From contig JADLCR010000006.1 in assembly GCA_020847095.1 (NCBI GenBank), forward strand, positions 1 to 51,438: a DNA stretch of 51,438 nt. The letters are read 5' to 3'. The position numbers and the translations under genes were made by a program. Of this stretch, positions 1 to 10,362 are shown piece after piece (positions within the stretch are counted from its first letter, which is position 1; every line of letters begins with the position of its first letter). Origin of the DNA: Oligoflexia bacterium (GTDB lineage: Bacteria; Bdellovibrionota; Bdellovibrionia; JABDDW01). The notes beneath the pieces are model-generated. The model saw only the letters and a list, made by a program, of their open reading frames with translations. It ran no database searches and was not told where the DNA came from.

Positions 1-917
1 GCTTCCCGCGGAAGCTGGGCTAAAAAGGGGATAAGGAACTTGCCAAAAATAACTCCATAAGCCACAACCGACCAACCGTTTTCATATCGCTTAAGATAGT
101 AAACCGTTTCTTCGGGCATATTGCCGTACCAAATAAGCATGAACTGACAAAATGCAATGTAGGCGTAAAATACCGTGAACGCGAATTGCAAAAGGCCTAA
201 GGCATGAAAGTGATTTTCGTTAATCGATTCGCCGAAATAGCCTGCGCGCTTCATGTGAACGACAAAAATGATTGTGACTGCGATAGTTGATAGAAACAAA
301 TTAGCAAAACAATTTACCCCGAACATGGTGCTGTACCAGTGTGGGTCCATCGACATAATGAGATCTACGCTAAAAAAAGTGAACAGCAGGGCGAATAGTG
401 GCATGTAGATCGCTGAAAATTTAACGTTTTCATGTGTAATTGTGAGATCGCCGGTTTGATCTTGCTTCAAAGAGTTTTTAACTAGGCGCCCTCCGATGAA
501 ATACCAAACGGCAAACAGCAAAACGAGTCTGACGACGAAAAATGGAATATTGAGATACGCCGATTTCATGTGAAGGAGGTGGTCATTCATGACTTCTTCG
601 TGATGAGTCCATTCGTAAACGGTTTTACCGGCCACTACAATCGGAATTGCCAAAATCAAAGCTGGCAAAAACCATGCATGAAAGGCCTCTGGAATGCGTC
701 TCACCGTTGCGCTCCATCCGGCGCTCGTTAGATGTTGGGTGGCCGCAAAAAATAGACCGCCTAAACCTAGGCACGCAAAGAAGTAGTAATTCATGATGTA
801 GGCATGCCAGGCGCGATTTGGATCTTTTAAAAAGGCGTAAGAAAAGCAGGCGACTCCAATAAAAACTGCCGCCGAAAACGCCGTACTTAAACCGGAACTA
901 ATCTTAAGTGACTTCAT
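1..917 (-). CDS. actF: Alternative complex III subunit ActF (partial, C-terminus beyond window)
   Basis: The reading frame is open from an ATG at 917 to the left edge, giving about 305 codons. It encodes a very hydrophobic protein with many membrane helices; the visible start is MKSLKISSGLSTAFSAAVF and the last residues are FLIPFLAQLPRE. The family is the NrfD-like quinol-interacting membrane subunit of alternative complex III. The identification rests mainly on position: it is last in the order A-B-C-D-E-F and its ATG overlaps the actE stop as TAATG, which suggests translational coupling. The amino-terminal half is complete and the rest lies outside the window. Confidence 0.88.
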   Translation of the reverse strand, partial: MKSLKISSGLSTAFSAAVFIGVACFSYAFLKDPNRAWHAYIMNYYFFACLGLGGLFFAATQHLTSAGWSATVRRIPEAFHAWFLPALILAIPIVVAGKTVYEWTHHEEVMNDHLLHMKSAYLNIPFFVVRLVLLFAVWYFIGGRLVKNSLKQDQTGDLTITHENVKFSAIYMPLFALLFTFFSVDLIMSMDPHWYSTMFGVNCFANLFLSTIAVTIIFVVHMKRAGYFGESINENHFHALGLLQFAFTVFYAYIAFCQFMLIWYGNMPEETVYYLKRYENGWSVVAYGVIFGKFLIPFLAQLPRE

Positions 918-1504
918 TATTTGCTCCCTTCCGATTTTTTAAGCAGGCTTAAGTCCTCTGGAGTTGGATTGTCAGCTCTTTGAAGAGCTCGAATGTAATG
1001 AATGGTCATCCAGCGATCGGGCGCCGATACTTGGGCCTCGTAATTTGGCATCAAATTTTGACCGCGTGTGATCACGTTAAAGATCGCTCCGTATGGACAT
1101 TGATCGACTTTTTCGCTCAGAAGATTAGGCGGGCGCGGGTAAGGGGGAACTATGTATCCATCACCACTGCCTCGAGCACCATGACAGACGATACAATATG
1201 TATTATAGACTTTTTGGCCACGCTCAAGAGCCGATCGGGTACGAGGAATCGGATTTTTTAGCTCCCGTCCTGCCTTCTCAGTGTCTTGGGCCGAATACCG
1301 ATAAATTTGATAATCTCTCGAAACGGTATTTTCTGGGGCCAAACGAGCGGCGGCACCGTTTGGAGACTGACTGTCTGCCTCTTGAGCCTTAAACGACGGA
1401 AAGTCGTACATATCCGGCATGTATTCCCAAGCAGGAGTGGACTTGCTGCAGCCCGCAGCAGACAAGAAAATGATGGCAAGAGCTAAGATTCTCAAGTTGT
1501 TCAT
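917..1504 (-). CDS. actE: Alternative complex III subunit ActE, monohaem cytochrome c lipoprotein
   Basis: The 195-residue protein has an N-terminal lipoprotein signal ending in a lipobox (SAAGC, Cys19), so it should be anchored in a membrane on the periplasmic side. One haem c site, CIVCHG, lies near residue 105 and is followed by a Gly-Asp-Gly and proline-rich stretch typical of class I cytochrome c domains. A methionine further on (NLMPNY) could be the axial ligand. In the family, ActE passes electrons from quinol oxidation towards the terminal oxidase or a soluble carrier. It starts 3 bases after the actD stop and overlaps actF by one base, so it is part of one operon. Confidence 0.92.
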   Translation of the reverse strand: MNNLRILALAIIFLSAAGCSKSTPAWEYMPDMYDFPSFKAQEADSQSPNGAAARLAPENTVSRDYQIYRYSAQDTEKAGRELKNPIPRTRSALERGQKVYNTYCIVCHGARGSGDGYIVPPYPRPPNLLSEKVDQCPYGAIFNVITRGQNLMPNYEAQVSAPDRWMTIHYIRALQRADNPTPEDLSLLKKSEGSK

Positions 1505-1507
1505 GAT

Positions 1508-2029
1508 TTACTCCGTCACCGCAGAAACTTCTTCGGGCTTAAAACCTTTCAAAAACTGAATCACATCACCCTCGTTATAGCCGGCTTCGTTTGATGGAAC
1601 AAATAAGACGAATCGATCTTTAGTAATATCGGGATGCAAAATCCTAGGGTTCAAATTTGGCATTTTACAGACATAAAAAAGTGCAGCTACTGTACCTAGA
1701 CCTCCAAATAGAACCGTTAATTCAAAAACGACAGGAATAAAGGCCGGTAAGGAGGTGTAGGGTTTGCCGCCGACATTTAAAGCCCAGTCAAAAGCACTTG
1801 TCCAAATTTGAAGAATCAAAGCTGTGATAGTGCCAATAATGCCAAATACAAATGTCACCCAAGGCAAAAAGGATCGCCTAATGCCCATCACGTCATCAAG
1901 ACCATGTATAGGATAAGGTGTGAAGGCATCGTAGAATTTAAAGTTTTTCTGTTCGCGTCCCGCTTTTGCAGCCCGAACTAAATCATCTTCCGACTTAAAA
2001 ACAGCGAATACTCCGCAGCTCTTAGCCAT
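1508..2029 (-). CDS. actD: Alternative complex III subunit ActD
   Basis: The 173-residue protein has a short cytoplasmic N-terminal domain and two membrane helices, at roughly residues 53-75 and 98-122. This is the usual layout of ActD (DUF3341 family). The N-terminal segment ([20 protein letters not shown]) is typical of the family. ActD has no cofactor motif and is thought to be structural. The ATG at 2029 is preceded by a good ribosome site (GGAGATCACC) that lies inside the actC 3' end; the two genes overlap by 8 bases, which suggests coupled translation. Confidence 0.93.
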   Translation of the reverse strand: MAKSCGVFAVFKSEDDLVRAAKAGREQKNFKFYDAFTPYPIHGLDDVMGIRRSFLPWVTFVFGIIGTITALILQIWTSAFDWALNVGGKPYTSLPAFIPVVFELTVLFGGLGTVAALFYVCKMPNLNPRILHPDITKDRFVLFVPSNEAGYNEGDVIQFLKGFKPEEVSAVTE

Positions 2030-3395
2030 GGTGATCTCCTTTATGGCCCGTGTTCATCACACCTTTGACTTCTGACATGGCAATCATAGGAAGTGTGCGG
2101 CAAAACAGCAGAAAAAAAGTAAAAAACATACCGAAACTTCCGAAGGTCCAACCCCAATCCCAAAGTGTGGGGTAGTAGCTTCTCCATGACGAGGGCAAAA
2201 AGTCGTTATTTAATGATGTGACGATAATAACAAAGCGTTCGTACCACATGCCAATATTGACCAAGATGGAAATGATAAACATCAGTTTTATGTTACGACG
2301 CCATGATTTTTTCCAGAAAAGCTGCGGCCAAATAACGTTGCAGCCGATCATGGTCCAATACGACCATGCGTATGGCCCGAGGGCCCTTTGAATAAAAATA
2401 AATCGTTCGTAAGCGTTACCACTATACCAAGCCATAAAAAACTCGGATGCATAGGCATATCCAACCATGCTACCCGTGAGAAGGATGATCTTATTCATGT
2501 TTTCTAGGTGATTAACCGTAATGTAGTCTTGCAGATCAAAGATCTCGCGGCAAAGAACCAACAACGTCACGACCATGGCAAATCCTGAAAAGATAGCTCC
2601 AGCCACAAAGTAAGGTGGGAAGATCGTGGTGTGCCATCCGGGTAACAAACTTGTCGCAAAGTCAAAACTAACGATGGTGTGAACCGATAGGACAAGCGGT
2701 GTAGATAGACCTGCAAGCAGAAGGTAAGTCGTTTCGTAATGTGACCAATTGCGCTGACTTCCGGTCCAGCCAAGGCTTAGGACAGAATATATAGCTTTTC
2801 GAATTTTGTTTTTAGCGCGATCTCGAACTGACGCTAAATCAGGTATCAAGCCGACATACCAGAATACGGCTGAAATCGTTAAGTACGTCGACACCGCAAA
2901 GACGTCCCATAACAACGGAGAGCGGAAATTGACCCAAAGTGGGCCCCGAAAGTTTGGGTAAGGAAGCAACCAGAAAAACGCCAGCCACTGTCGACCAGTA
3001 TGCATCAATGGAAACAGTCCCGCGGTCAAAACTGCGAATATGGTCATCGCCTCAGCAGCTCGATTGATCGACGTGCGCCATTTCTGCCTAAACAAAAATA
3101 AAATTGCTGAAATCAATGTTCCCGCGTGACCGATACCGATCCAGAAAACGAAATTGATAATGTCCGATCCCCAACCAACGGGACTGTTTAGACCTAAGTT
3201 ACCGATTCCGTGGGTGATAAGTCGCCCAAGGCTTAAAATGTGAATGCCAAAGACTGTGGCCGCAATGGTTAATGCTATCCACCATTTTTTTGTAGGCCAG
3301 CTCTCAAGCGGACGACAAACATCATCGTTAACGTCAGCGTAAGTTTTGTGACCGGTCACCAAAGGAGTTCGTTCGAGTCGCGCCTCTGTTGTCAT
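2022..3395 (-). CDS. actC: Alternative complex III subunit ActC (NrfD-family quinol oxidase subunit)
   Basis: The 457-residue integral membrane protein has about ten predicted helices and belongs to the NrfD/PsrC family. In alternative complex III this subunit forms the quinol site and takes part in proton handling beside the ActB iron-sulfur subunit. Visible hallmarks include the segment [20 protein letters not shown] in the second helix and [14 protein letters not shown] near residue 335. The ATG overlaps the actB stop as ATGA. Length and hydrophobicity pattern fit full-length ActC. Confidence 0.94.
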   Translation of the reverse strand: MTTEARLERTPLVTGHKTYADVNDDVCRPLESWPTKKWWIALTIAATVFGIHILSLGRLITHGIGNLGLNSPVGWGSDIINFVFWIGIGHAGTLISAILFLFRQKWRTSINRAAEAMTIFAVLTAGLFPLMHTGRQWLAFFWLLPYPNFRGPLWVNFRSPLLWDVFAVSTYLTISAVFWYVGLIPDLASVRDRAKNKIRKAIYSVLSLGWTGSQRNWSHYETTYLLLAGLSTPLVLSVHTIVSFDFATSLLPGWHTTIFPPYFVAGAIFSGFAMVVTLLVLCREIFDLQDYITVNHLENMNKIILLTGSMVGYAYASEFFMAWYSGNAYERFIFIQRALGPYAWSYWTMIGCNVIWPQLFWKKSWRRNIKLMFIISILVNIGMWYERFVIIVTSLNNDFLPSSWRSYYPTLWDWGWTFGSFGMFFTFFLLFCRTLPMIAMSEVKGVMNTGHKGDHHG

Positions 3396-6300
3396 ACGTG
3401 CTCCACGTTTCGAATCTTAGTCAAGTACGTCACGCTAGGTTGTGTATTAAGTTCTTCAAGTACATGAAAACTTCGTGGGTTGTGCTTAAGCTCCGCCACT
3501 TGGCTTTCAGTGTCATTGATATTTCCAAATGAAATCGCATCAGCCGGGCAGCTCTGTTGGCAAGCGGTTTGTATTTCACCATCTTTGACCAATCGCCCTT
3601 CATCTTTTGCCGTGTTTTTTACATCTTGGATGCGTTGAACGCAGAAGGTGCATTTTTCCATAACCCCACGACTACGAACGCTCACTTCAGGGTTTTGCGC
3701 AAGTGTTTGGGGATATTTCATTTGGTCGCCATAGTTAAAATCAAACCAATTGAACCGGCGAACTTTGTATGGACAATTGTTGGCGCAGTAACGTGTTCCG
3801 ACACAACGATTGTAGATCTGTGAGTTTAGTCCTTCATCGCTATGAACGGTAGCCAATACAGGGCAAACCGTTTCGCAAGGAGCATTTTCGCAATGTTGGC
3901 AAAGCATGGGTTGATGGACAACCTGGGGCCGATCTGGGCTACCTGAGTAGTAGCGATCAATTCGAATCCAGTGCATGATTCGCCCACGCCAGACGTTTTC
4001 TTTCCCTACCACCGGTATATTATTCTCCGACTGACAACCAATAACACAGCCTTGGCAGCCAGTGCAGGCAGTTAGATCAATGTTCATCGCCCATCGATAA
4101 CCTTTGTATTCGTGTTTAGGCCAAAGAGTAACAATGTGAGCGTGATCTTCGTTTCCTGCTTTTGGATTCTTTTTGTACTCGCCTAAAGTAGCTTCTCTAA
4201 TAATAGGGCGGCCTTCTAATGACTGATTCTCTTGCGCCGAAGCCAATCGGTATTTAGCCCCGGTCTTTGTAACCGTTGCCGGAATTCCCGCAAGCACCAC
4301 TCCCGCTTTTCCGAAATCGGTTAAATGACTTACGGATTTTCCAACTCCTGAACCAACGGAGCCGGCATGGGTGCGCCCATAACCTAAAGCGACGCCAATG
4401 GACTTGTCATGCATTCCCGGCTGAACGTGAATGGGAAGTTCAATCACACCCTTGTCGGTCGAGATACGAACTACATCACCTTCTTTTGTATTTAGGGCTT
4501 TGGCTGTTTTTGGCGACAGGGTTGCGTAATTGTCCCATACGATTCGAGTTAATGGATCCGGTAGCTCTTGCAGCCAAGGATTATTGGCCGACCTTCCAGT
4601 ACCTAAACTGACCTTTTGATAAAATGTAAGGGAAAGCTTCTCTGACGAGTTAGGGACCGAAACCTGCGAAAGCGCCTGGGTTTTGAAAACTCGCGACGGC
4701 GACATTCGTTTTCTTGCACCAGATTTTCCAGCGACATCAATAATACCGTCTCTGAGGGCTGATTCCCAAAACAGGTCAAACGCGACGACTCCGCCGGCTT
4801 GGCGATAAACTGAAGTTTGCCAACGGGAAACCAAATAGTCATGGTAATTGGCGACCGAACCAAGCTTTGAACCCTTTGAGAGACTGATCAAAGAATCTTC
4901 CATCGCTCTTGTGGAATAAATCGGTCGGATGGTGGGTTGACGTAGACTGAAGACACCTTTTTGTGGCTCCGCATCGCCCCAAGATTCCAGAGGATGATTA
5001 TCGGGCATAATCATATCCGCTAAAACCGCTGTTTCATCGGCCCGATCAGAAAAACTCAAAATGAAATCAACTTTCGAAGCGGCTTCTTTAAATCCTAAAG
5101 AATCGGGCAAGTCGTAGGCAGGATTCACGCCATGAATCAGCAACGCTTTAACTTTTCCCGCTTTCATATCACTAATCAGAGTGGCGATATCATCAACACT
5201 GAGTGCGGTTTGTTGACTCGGGCTTTGAGAAGAGTCAACAGTCAAGCCGTCATTGCCCAGAATAGAGTTAAGAAAATTCGCTGCCACTTGAAGGCTTAGA
5301 CCATTTTGTGAAACAGATTGCGTGGAGCCCGCTAAAACCAATGATTTGCCCCGCGATTTTGCAAGGGATTGGGCGGCCTTAGTGATGGCGTCGGCGCTTA
5401 TTCCACAAGATTCAGCAACCGATGCCGGCGAGAATTTTGAAACTATGGATTTTGAATCCCCTGGAGCCGAAAATCCGTGTTTGGTGATTAACTCGTGCGC
5501 AATGCTTAAGGCAATGGCGGCGCCATGCTCCGATCGAATCGCGACGCGCTCGTCGGCATTAGCACCAGTAACGGTCATGACTGATTCAAAACAAATAAGT
5601 TTCGACATTTTAGGCGATGATTCAGACACTTTTCTATTTTTGCTGAATTGCTTGGTAAATTCGACGGGGCTGAGCCAAGTCCCTAAAAAGTCGGCGTCGA
5701 TACTTAAAATGACTTCTGAATCTTCAAAGCGAAGTCTTGGAATAACCGCAGTTCCGTAAGAGACCTGCTGGCCTTGAGCTACAATCGAAACGCCGGAAGA
5801 ATCGTAAACCACGTGCTTAGCCCCAGAAAAGGCACCCAAAAAATCATTAATGAGAGCATTGCGTGTCGGGCTAGAATTGGGTCCAGTTAAAAATCGAACA
5901 CCGGACTTGGTAGCTTTTAGTTTTTCAAGGGCTTTTTTGTCAGCCGAATCCCAGTCAGTGGCTTCGATTTTTCCGGAGCCGCGAACAACAAATACGGGGT
6001 TTCGCAGTCTGTCCGGATCATAAAGGTTTAATATAGAAGACTGCCCAACGGCGCATAGGCCTCCGCGATTTAAGGGATGATCAGGATTGCCTTCAAGTTT
6101 GATGGGGCGACCTTCTCGGGTCTTAACTAAAATCCCGCAGGCCGCAGCACATTCTCCGCATGTTGAGGCATAGTAGTTTGCTTTGCCATTCACGGCGTCG
6201 GCCGGCTGATTAACATAGGGCATGATCTTTTCAAATGGCTGAGGGAAGCACGCGGAGCTCGCGAGAGCCGAACTTGCGGCCATGAGCTTCATAAAATCTC

Positions 6301-6439
6301 GGCGCGATGTGGAGTCGTTACTTTCTTTTTGCAGTGGCGAAGTGACAAATTCCCCTTGAGCCTTTTGTATAAAGGTAGGGTCGCTGCTGAATTCCGAAAG
6401 CTTTGTCCAGTATTTGGTATCTGTTGTGTTCGATTCCAT
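3392..6439 (-). CDS. actB: Alternative complex III subunit ActB, Tat-exported molybdopterin-like/iron-sulfur protein
   Basis: This 1015-residue subunit fuses a molybdopterin-oxidoreductase-like N-terminal half to a four-cluster iron-sulfur C-terminal half. A twin-arginine signal (SRRDFMKL) near residue 45 is followed by a hydrophobic stretch, so the protein is exported folded. Cys motifs of the form CxxCxxxC near residue 93 resemble the first cluster of molybdopterin enzymes. The C-terminal ferredoxin motifs include [43 protein letters not shown] and CQQSCP. In characterised ACIII the ActB domain carries no molybdenum and relays electrons. I chose the ATG at 6439, with AGGAG 9 bases upstream, over a TTG three codons earlier that sits on the ribosome site. 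Confidence 0.95.
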   Translation of the reverse strand: MESNTTDTKYWTKLSEFSSDPTFIQKAQGEFVTSPLQKESNDSTSRRDFMKLMAASSALASSACFPQPFEKIMPYVNQPADAVNGKANYYASTCGECAAACGILVKTREGRPIKLEGNPDHPLNRGGLCAVGQSSILNLYDPDRLRNPVFVVRGSGKIEATDWDSADKKALEKLKATKSGVRFLTGPNSSPTRNALINDFLGAFSGAKHVVYDSSGVSIVAQGQQVSYGTAVIPRLRFEDSEVILSIDADFLGTWLSPVEFTKQFSKNRKVSESSPKMSKLICFESVMTVTGANADERVAIRSEHGAAIALSIAHELITKHGFSAPGDSKSIVSKFSPASVAESCGISADAITKAAQSLAKSRGKSLVLAGSTQSVSQNGLSLQVAANFLNSILGNDGLTVDSSQSPSQQTALSVDDIATLISDMKAGKVKALLIHGVNPAYDLPDSLGFKEAASKVDFILSFSDRADETAVLADMIMPDNHPLESWGDAEPQKGVFSLRQPTIRPIYSTRAMEDSLISLSKGSKLGSVANYHDYLVSRWQTSVYRQAGGVVAFDLFWESALRDGIIDVAGKSGARKRMSPSRVFKTQALSQVSVPNSSEKLSLTFYQKVSLGTGRSANNPWLQELPDPLTRIVWDNYATLSPKTAKALNTKEGDVVRISTDKGVIELPIHVQPGMHDKSIGVALGYGRTHAGSVGSGVGKSVSHLTDFGKAGVVLAGIPATVTKTGAKYRLASAQENQSLEGRPIIREATLGEYKKNPKAGNEDHAHIVTLWPKHEYKGYRWAMNIDLTACTGCQGCVIGCQSENNIPVVGKENVWRGRIMHWIRIDRYYSGSPDRPQVVHQPMLCQHCENAPCETVCPVLATVHSDEGLNSQIYNRCVGTRYCANNCPYKVRRFNWFDFNYGDQMKYPQTLAQNPEVSVRSRGVMEKCTFCVQRIQDVKNTAKDEGRLVKDGEIQTACQQSCPADAISFGNINDTESQVAELKHNPRSFHVLEELNTQPSVTYLTKIRNVEHV

Positions 6440-6451
6440 TTGTCTCAACTC

Positions 6452-6976
6452 CTAGCGGTGACAGGTGTCGCAGCTGGTTGGCGCGTTGTACTCTGGTTGG
6501 CGGTGACAGTTCACGCACCAACCCATGGTCAATGGGGCCACTTGTTTTATGCGTTCCATATTTTGAACATCACCATGGCAAGTCTGACACTGAACCCCAC
6601 GAGCGATATGACGTTTGTGATTAAAGAACGTAAAATCCGGAAGGTCATGAACTTTAATCCAGGGAATGGGCTTTCCAGCGTCATAGCTTTCAGTCAGTTG
6701 CTTAATGTAAGGACTTTCAGTCTTTACAAGTCTGTGGCAGTTCATGCACACGTTCATGGCTGGCACACTGGCGTGACGGGATTTTTCAACCGTCGTATGG
6801 CAGTACATGCAAGGGATATTAAATTGGCCTGCATGTCGTTGATGACTAAATGGAATCGGCTGAGCCGGCGCATAGCCTTGGTTCTTGCCTGGGGAGAGCG
6901 CGAACGTGGCTCCACCAGCGACAAGAACAAGCGCAACAAAACCAGCGAGTAGTTTCAAGCTTGTGGCAGATTTCAT
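6452..6976 (-). CDS. actA: Alternative complex III subunit ActA, pentahaem cytochrome c
   Basis: The 174-residue protein has one N-terminal membrane anchor or uncleaved signal (about residues 8-28) and five CxxCH haem motifs: CMYCH, CMNCH, CQTCH, CVNCH and CDTCH. Five haems is the family number for ActA. The last motif ends two residues before the stop, so even a small C-terminal truncation would lose a haem. It is the first gene of the act operon and starts 12 bases before actB. Its haems should be attached by the ResB/CcsA proteins encoded just upstream. Confidence 0.95.
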   Translation of the reverse strand: MKSATSLKLLAGFVALVLVAGGATFALSPGKNQGYAPAQPIPFSHQRHAGQFNIPCMYCHTTVEKSRHASVPAMNVCMNCHRLVKTESPYIKQLTESYDAGKPIPWIKVHDLPDFTFFNHKRHIARGVQCQTCHGDVQNMERIKQVAPLTMGWCVNCHRQPEYNAPTSCDTCHR

Positions 6977-7005
6977 GCGAATCTTCAGTCCTTGTTATGA
7001 CGAGG

Positions 7006-7034
7006 TTGTCAATCTCAATACTTGTCTGTATACG
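7006..7034 (+). promoter_or_regulatory. Candidate sigma-70-type promoter for the small plus-strand ORF
   Basis: TTGTCA at 7006-7011 and TATACG at 7029-7034 are separated by 17 bases, close to the consensus. The predicted transcription start lies only a base or two before the ATG at 7043, so the message would be nearly leaderless. It also overlaps the region that must drive actA on the other strand. This is pattern matching only. Confidence 0.35.
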
Positions 7035-7042
7035 AAAGCACA

Positions 7043-7276
7043 ATGGCACAAAGTAACGACGAAATCAAAATCATTTCTGCAAGGGTCGTGAATCGAAATC
7101 GCGATGTCAAAAAGTTGGATCCTTCAGTAGAGAAACCTCTAACCGAAGTTCCAATGACTTCCAACGAGGCACCGGTTGGGCGCCGAAGTTTTTGGAGCGA
7201 AATCTTAAGAGTGTCTTCAAGAGCGTCGACTGAATTTTTACGAGAAATGAATTTCTACAAAAATAAATCAGATTGA
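7043..7276 (+). CDS. Small hypothetical protein, unknown function
   Basis: A 77-residue ORF starts MAQSNDEIKIISARVVNRNR. It is polar, with mixed charge, no signal peptide, no membrane helix and no motif I recognise. It lies in the divergent gap upstream of actA and converges on the 3' end of ccsA, 27 bases away. No Shine-Dalgarno sequence is visible before the ATG, but a promoter-like pair at 7006-7034 would give a near-leaderless transcript. It could be a real small protein or a chance ORF; conservation in relatives would decide. Confidence 0.45.
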   Translation: MAQSNDEIKIISARVVNRNRDVKKLDPSVEKPLTEVPMTSNEAPVGRRSFWSEILRVSSRASTEFLREMNFYKNKSD

Positions 7277-7303
7277 ATCAGTCCAGATTTGTGAACGCCG
7301 CTT

Positions 7304-8938
7304 CTACTTTGATTCTGAGCGATAACGCAATCCAGCAATGATGACGTATAAAACCTGAATTCCGAGAATGGCCGCCACGTATCCAACGCCACCGGCGCCA
7401 AATCCGTAAGAGTGCAGGCCCTGGCCCAAGACAAAGTTAACCCCGTACCAAGCCATAATGACTGACGCGTAACAAAGAACCGAGGCCGCATGAAGGCCAA
7501 ATACTTTTATCCACCCCGTAAACCGCCCATGAAGCACCGCAAGATATGTTAGGTCGGCAATAAGTGCCCAAGTTTCTTTTGGGTCCCATCCCCAAAACCG
7601 ACCCCAAGAATAATCGGCCCAAACACCGCCCAAAATAGTTCCAGCCGTAATGAGCAAAACTCCAATTTGTATGGACTTGTAACTATATAAGGCCAGAGCT
7701 TGAAGCCTCTCTTTATGTTTTTGGGATTGGCCTGTGATGTAACTCCAAAGTGCGATGTTTCCGAGGCCCGATGCTAATGTGAAGGCGGCGTAACTTAACG
7801 TAATCGGCAGCACATGAATGGTGAGCCACAGATTGCTTTTCAAAACCGGTTCTAAGGGCCGAATGCTTCGATCTAAGACCGCCGGCGCCAAATCCGTAAC
7901 AAGCAAGGCCAAAGTGGCCATGACCGCAGAGGCTAATCCCACATAGTGCTTCTTGTACTTGGCCTCTAAAATAATTCCGAAGACCGTAGTGCCTAACGCC
8001 ACCCAAATGACCGACTCATACATGTTCGAAACGGGCGGGCGACCGGCCAATACACTTCGAAGGGCAAAACCAAAAACTTGAATGGCGGCGGACCCAATCC
8101 AGGCCGCCCACGCTATTTGGCTCCAAAACTTACGATGAGGTGCCACAATTCGAAATCCAAATCCGAGCGCTGCAATCAGGCATAGCACTGAAGCCCATGC
8201 AAACGGATGCATGCGGTTAAAAAGAATCTCAAGAGTCAACAGCCCCGCAGTCGGGTAGTGGGCTCCTTGAGTTTTGGCAAAGTTCCGAAAGTTTTGAACC
8301 GCCTCACTAAAATATTTAGAATCCTCTTTGGTAATACTGCTGACGTAGCCTTCAGCGATTTTGTTAAAAGCTTCGCGGGATTCGCCCTTGGCGTCGGCTA
8401 TGGAAAGCCAATCGGGACTGAGTGCCTGAGGGTAGAGCTTAAACGCTCGCCCAGAAATAATCTCTTGATAAAAATACATCTGATTGCTGAGTCGATTGAC
8501 TGCGGTAAAAAATGTATCGAGTTTTTTCTTATCTTTAGTTAGTTCGTTAAGCTGATTAAAAAGCGGGCCTAGCTTTGGGTTCTGAGTCAGCTCTTTAGGA
8601 CTAAAAAACTGTCGTTCAGTCGGAAGTTCTAATGCCTTTTTGAGCTCAAGATGCTTGATCTGAAAAAAACTTTGATCGGCCCATAGATCGGGCAAAAACA
8701 ACCAAGACAAGACAAGTTCTGCCGGGCGTTTGGATTGAAATTTAGCTGATCCTGTAATCAGCATCACCGATTCTCGTGCAAAGGTGTCGATGGGCTTAAT
8801 ACGCCCGCCGTCTTGAATAGGTGTGCGTTCAATTTCACTGACGTCAAACTTGAAATTGGTCGAATTCACCTGATGGGGATTTTGAGCCAGGGTTTGACTG
8901 GTGATCAAAAGACAAAGACTTGCTAAAAAAAGTTTCAT
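7304..8938 (-). CDS. ccsA: Cytochrome c biogenesis protein CcsA/ResC with periplasmic N-terminal domain
   Basis: The 544-residue protein begins with a signal-like helix (MKLFLASLCLLITSQTLAQ). About 200 soluble residues follow, then about eight membrane helices. The tryptophan-rich haem-handling motif (WADYSWGRFWGWDPKETW, about residues 440-457) is the hallmark of the CcsA/CcmC/CcmF family. With ResB it forms the system II synthetase that moves haem across the membrane and attaches it to CxxCH apocytochromes. I chose the ATG at 8938, which overlaps the resB stop as ATGA, over an in-frame start nine codons upstream. The likely local clients are ActA and ActE. Confidence 0.92.
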   Translation of the reverse strand: MKLFLASLCLLITSQTLAQNPHQVNSTNFKFDVSEIERTPIQDGGRIKPIDTFARESVMLITGSAKFQSKRPAELVLSWLFLPDLWADQSFFQIKHLELKKALELPTERQFFSPKELTQNPKLGPLFNQLNELTKDKKKLDTFFTAVNRLSNQMYFYQEIISGRAFKLYPQALSPDWLSIADAKGESREAFNKIAEGYVSSITKEDSKYFSEAVQNFRNFAKTQGAHYPTAGLLTLEILFNRMHPFAWASVLCLIAALGFGFRIVAPHRKFWSQIAWAAWIGSAAIQVFGFALRSVLAGRPPVSNMYESVIWVALGTTVFGIILEAKYKKHYVGLASAVMATLALLVTDLAPAVLDRSIRPLEPVLKSNLWLTIHVLPITLSYAAFTLASGLGNIALWSYITGQSQKHKERLQALALYSYKSIQIGVLLITAGTILGGVWADYSWGRFWGWDPKETWALIADLTYLAVLHGRFTGWIKVFGLHAASVLCYASVIMAWYGVNFVLGQGLHSYGFGAGGVGYVAAILGIQVLYVIIAGLRYRSESK

Positions 8939-10323
8939 GGGTTGGTCCTCGATTTGCGGCTCCAAACCGGCTTTATGTAGAACATCGTGATTATACCTAT
9001 CACGATCGCCAATGAGCCTAGGTATTTTAATGGGCGTCCGGGATCATAATTGACTGAGAAAACTGAGATTGCGGGTTCGCCTCTTTCGTTCATTTCGTAG
9101 CTCGATTGATAAAACGTATAGCCACCATAATGAAGTGGTTCATTCATTGAAATAACTGTTTTTGGACCGCCCACGACGGTAACGCTTGATTCGTAAGAAG
9201 CCGGAAGGTTTGTGCCCCCGTACCGTTGAATCTTAAATTGATCGAGCTTGAGCTGGAAACCCAAACTGTAACGGCGAAGGGTATAGCTAACAAAATAGGT
9301 CGAATACTGGCCTTTAATTTCATGGGGTTGTCCCAACTCGAACCAAGATTCATTGCTCCCTACGCGAACCTTGATGGCCCGGGGGGCTAAGGTGTCGGTT
9401 ATGGGAGCCAAAAGATAACTCACGTCGGTTTGAGACCTGGGAATAAATTGTTCAAGTGATACTTGAAGGTTCATCCAGCCCGTATCGATTGTTTGTCCTG
9501 GTTTTATTTCCCCTGATTTAAGAGGTTTGGTTTGGCGCATCGAAAATACTGTGTAACGTAAGGTGGTCGGGTTTTTTGGATCCCATGAAAAAGCGAGATG
9601 GTTTGATGGAGCCGGTGGTATGGGTACGGGACCGGCGACAAAGCTTACCTGAGCGGGTCCTAAATCATAAAAGGCGGGAAGCTTTCCATCGAGTGTGAGC
9701 CACTCTTCAACCTTAACTTGATTATTGAATAGTTTAAATTTGAGGGCGGGGAGTGCGTTGTCTAGAGTTGAATTTTGAGTCTTCACTTGTCTTTGTGCTC
9801 GGGGGAGAAAGTCAACGACGTGAAGTTCATCTTTATCCACCAAGGGGAGAGAAAATGCCTTTCGGTTTAGGTTCAGACCCGCAAACTCAATGGGTTTTTG
9901 ATGAATCAGTGCAAAGGGCTTTCCATCGACATTTTGATAAACCACAAGTTCTGTGTCTTGAACCAAAACCGCATCGCCGGTTTCGCCAATGGCTAGCGGC
10001 AAGCTCCCATCAATGCCCCTTTGTTGGGTGATAAAAGATCCAATGATGAGAAGAATGATTCCCAGGTGGGTGATAGCAAATCCGGTGTGATGCCTTTTGA
10101 GCGGCATTCGATCAATGACCGCGCAGGCCAGATTCACGATTAAAGTGAACATTAATAGGGTTGTGGGCCAACCTTTGAAAATGAGTCTTTGAGCTTCGGG
10201 AGTCCCGTATCTCGACTCAATGATTGTTCCCCACGCAAAGACAAACGCCATCGCCAGGAGCAGCAGCACTGCCAGCTTAATAGACGAGCAAAAATCGAAA
10301 ATAGCGATGAGAAGGCGTTTCAT
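8935..10323 (-). CDS. resB: Cytochrome c biogenesis protein ResB/Ccs1
   Basis: The 462-residue protein has three N-terminal membrane helices (about residues 12-32, 53-72 and 82-101), a large extracytoplasmic domain and one C-terminal helix (LGSLAIVIGIITMFYI). This is the ResB/Ccs1 architecture. Segments such as FVFAWGTIIESRYGTPEAQ and HHTGFAITHLGIILLIIGSFI fit the family. ResB is the partner of CcsA in system II haem ligation. It is first in a two-gene operon, with its stop overlapping the ccsA start. A 19-base inverted repeat lies 40 bases upstream of the ATG. Confidence 0.92.
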   Translation of the reverse strand: MKRLLIAIFDFCSSIKLAVLLLLAMAFVFAWGTIIESRYGTPEAQRLIFKGWPTTLLMFTLIVNLACAVIDRMPLKRHHTGFAITHLGIILLIIGSFITQQRGIDGSLPLAIGETGDAVLVQDTELVVYQNVDGKPFALIHQKPIEFAGLNLNRKAFSLPLVDKDELHVVDFLPRAQRQVKTQNSTLDNALPALKFKLFNNQVKVEEWLTLDGKLPAFYDLGPAQVSFVAGPVPIPPAPSNHLAFSWDPKNPTTLRYTVFSMRQTKPLKSGEIKPGQTIDTGWMNLQVSLEQFIPRSQTDVSYLLAPITDTLAPRAIKVRVGSNESWFELGQPHEIKGQYSTYFVSYTLRRYSLGFQLKLDQFKIQRYGGTNLPASYESSVTVVGGPKTVISMNEPLHYGGYTFYQSSYEMNERGEPAISVFSVNYDPGRPLKYLGSLAIVIGIITMFYIKPVWSRKSRTNP

Positions 10324-10362
10324 TGTTAGTCAGAGAAACTTACGCCACACCTTAGTCTTGAA

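Noticed and set aside
5322-5759. 145-codon plus-strand frame
   Set aside because: Antisense to actB, which has unambiguous iron-sulfur and Tat motifs.
6329-6952. 207-codon plus-strand reading frame opposite actA
   Set aside because: It lies on the other strand of a clear pentahaem cytochrome gene; no family features, and its openness follows from the codon pattern of actA.
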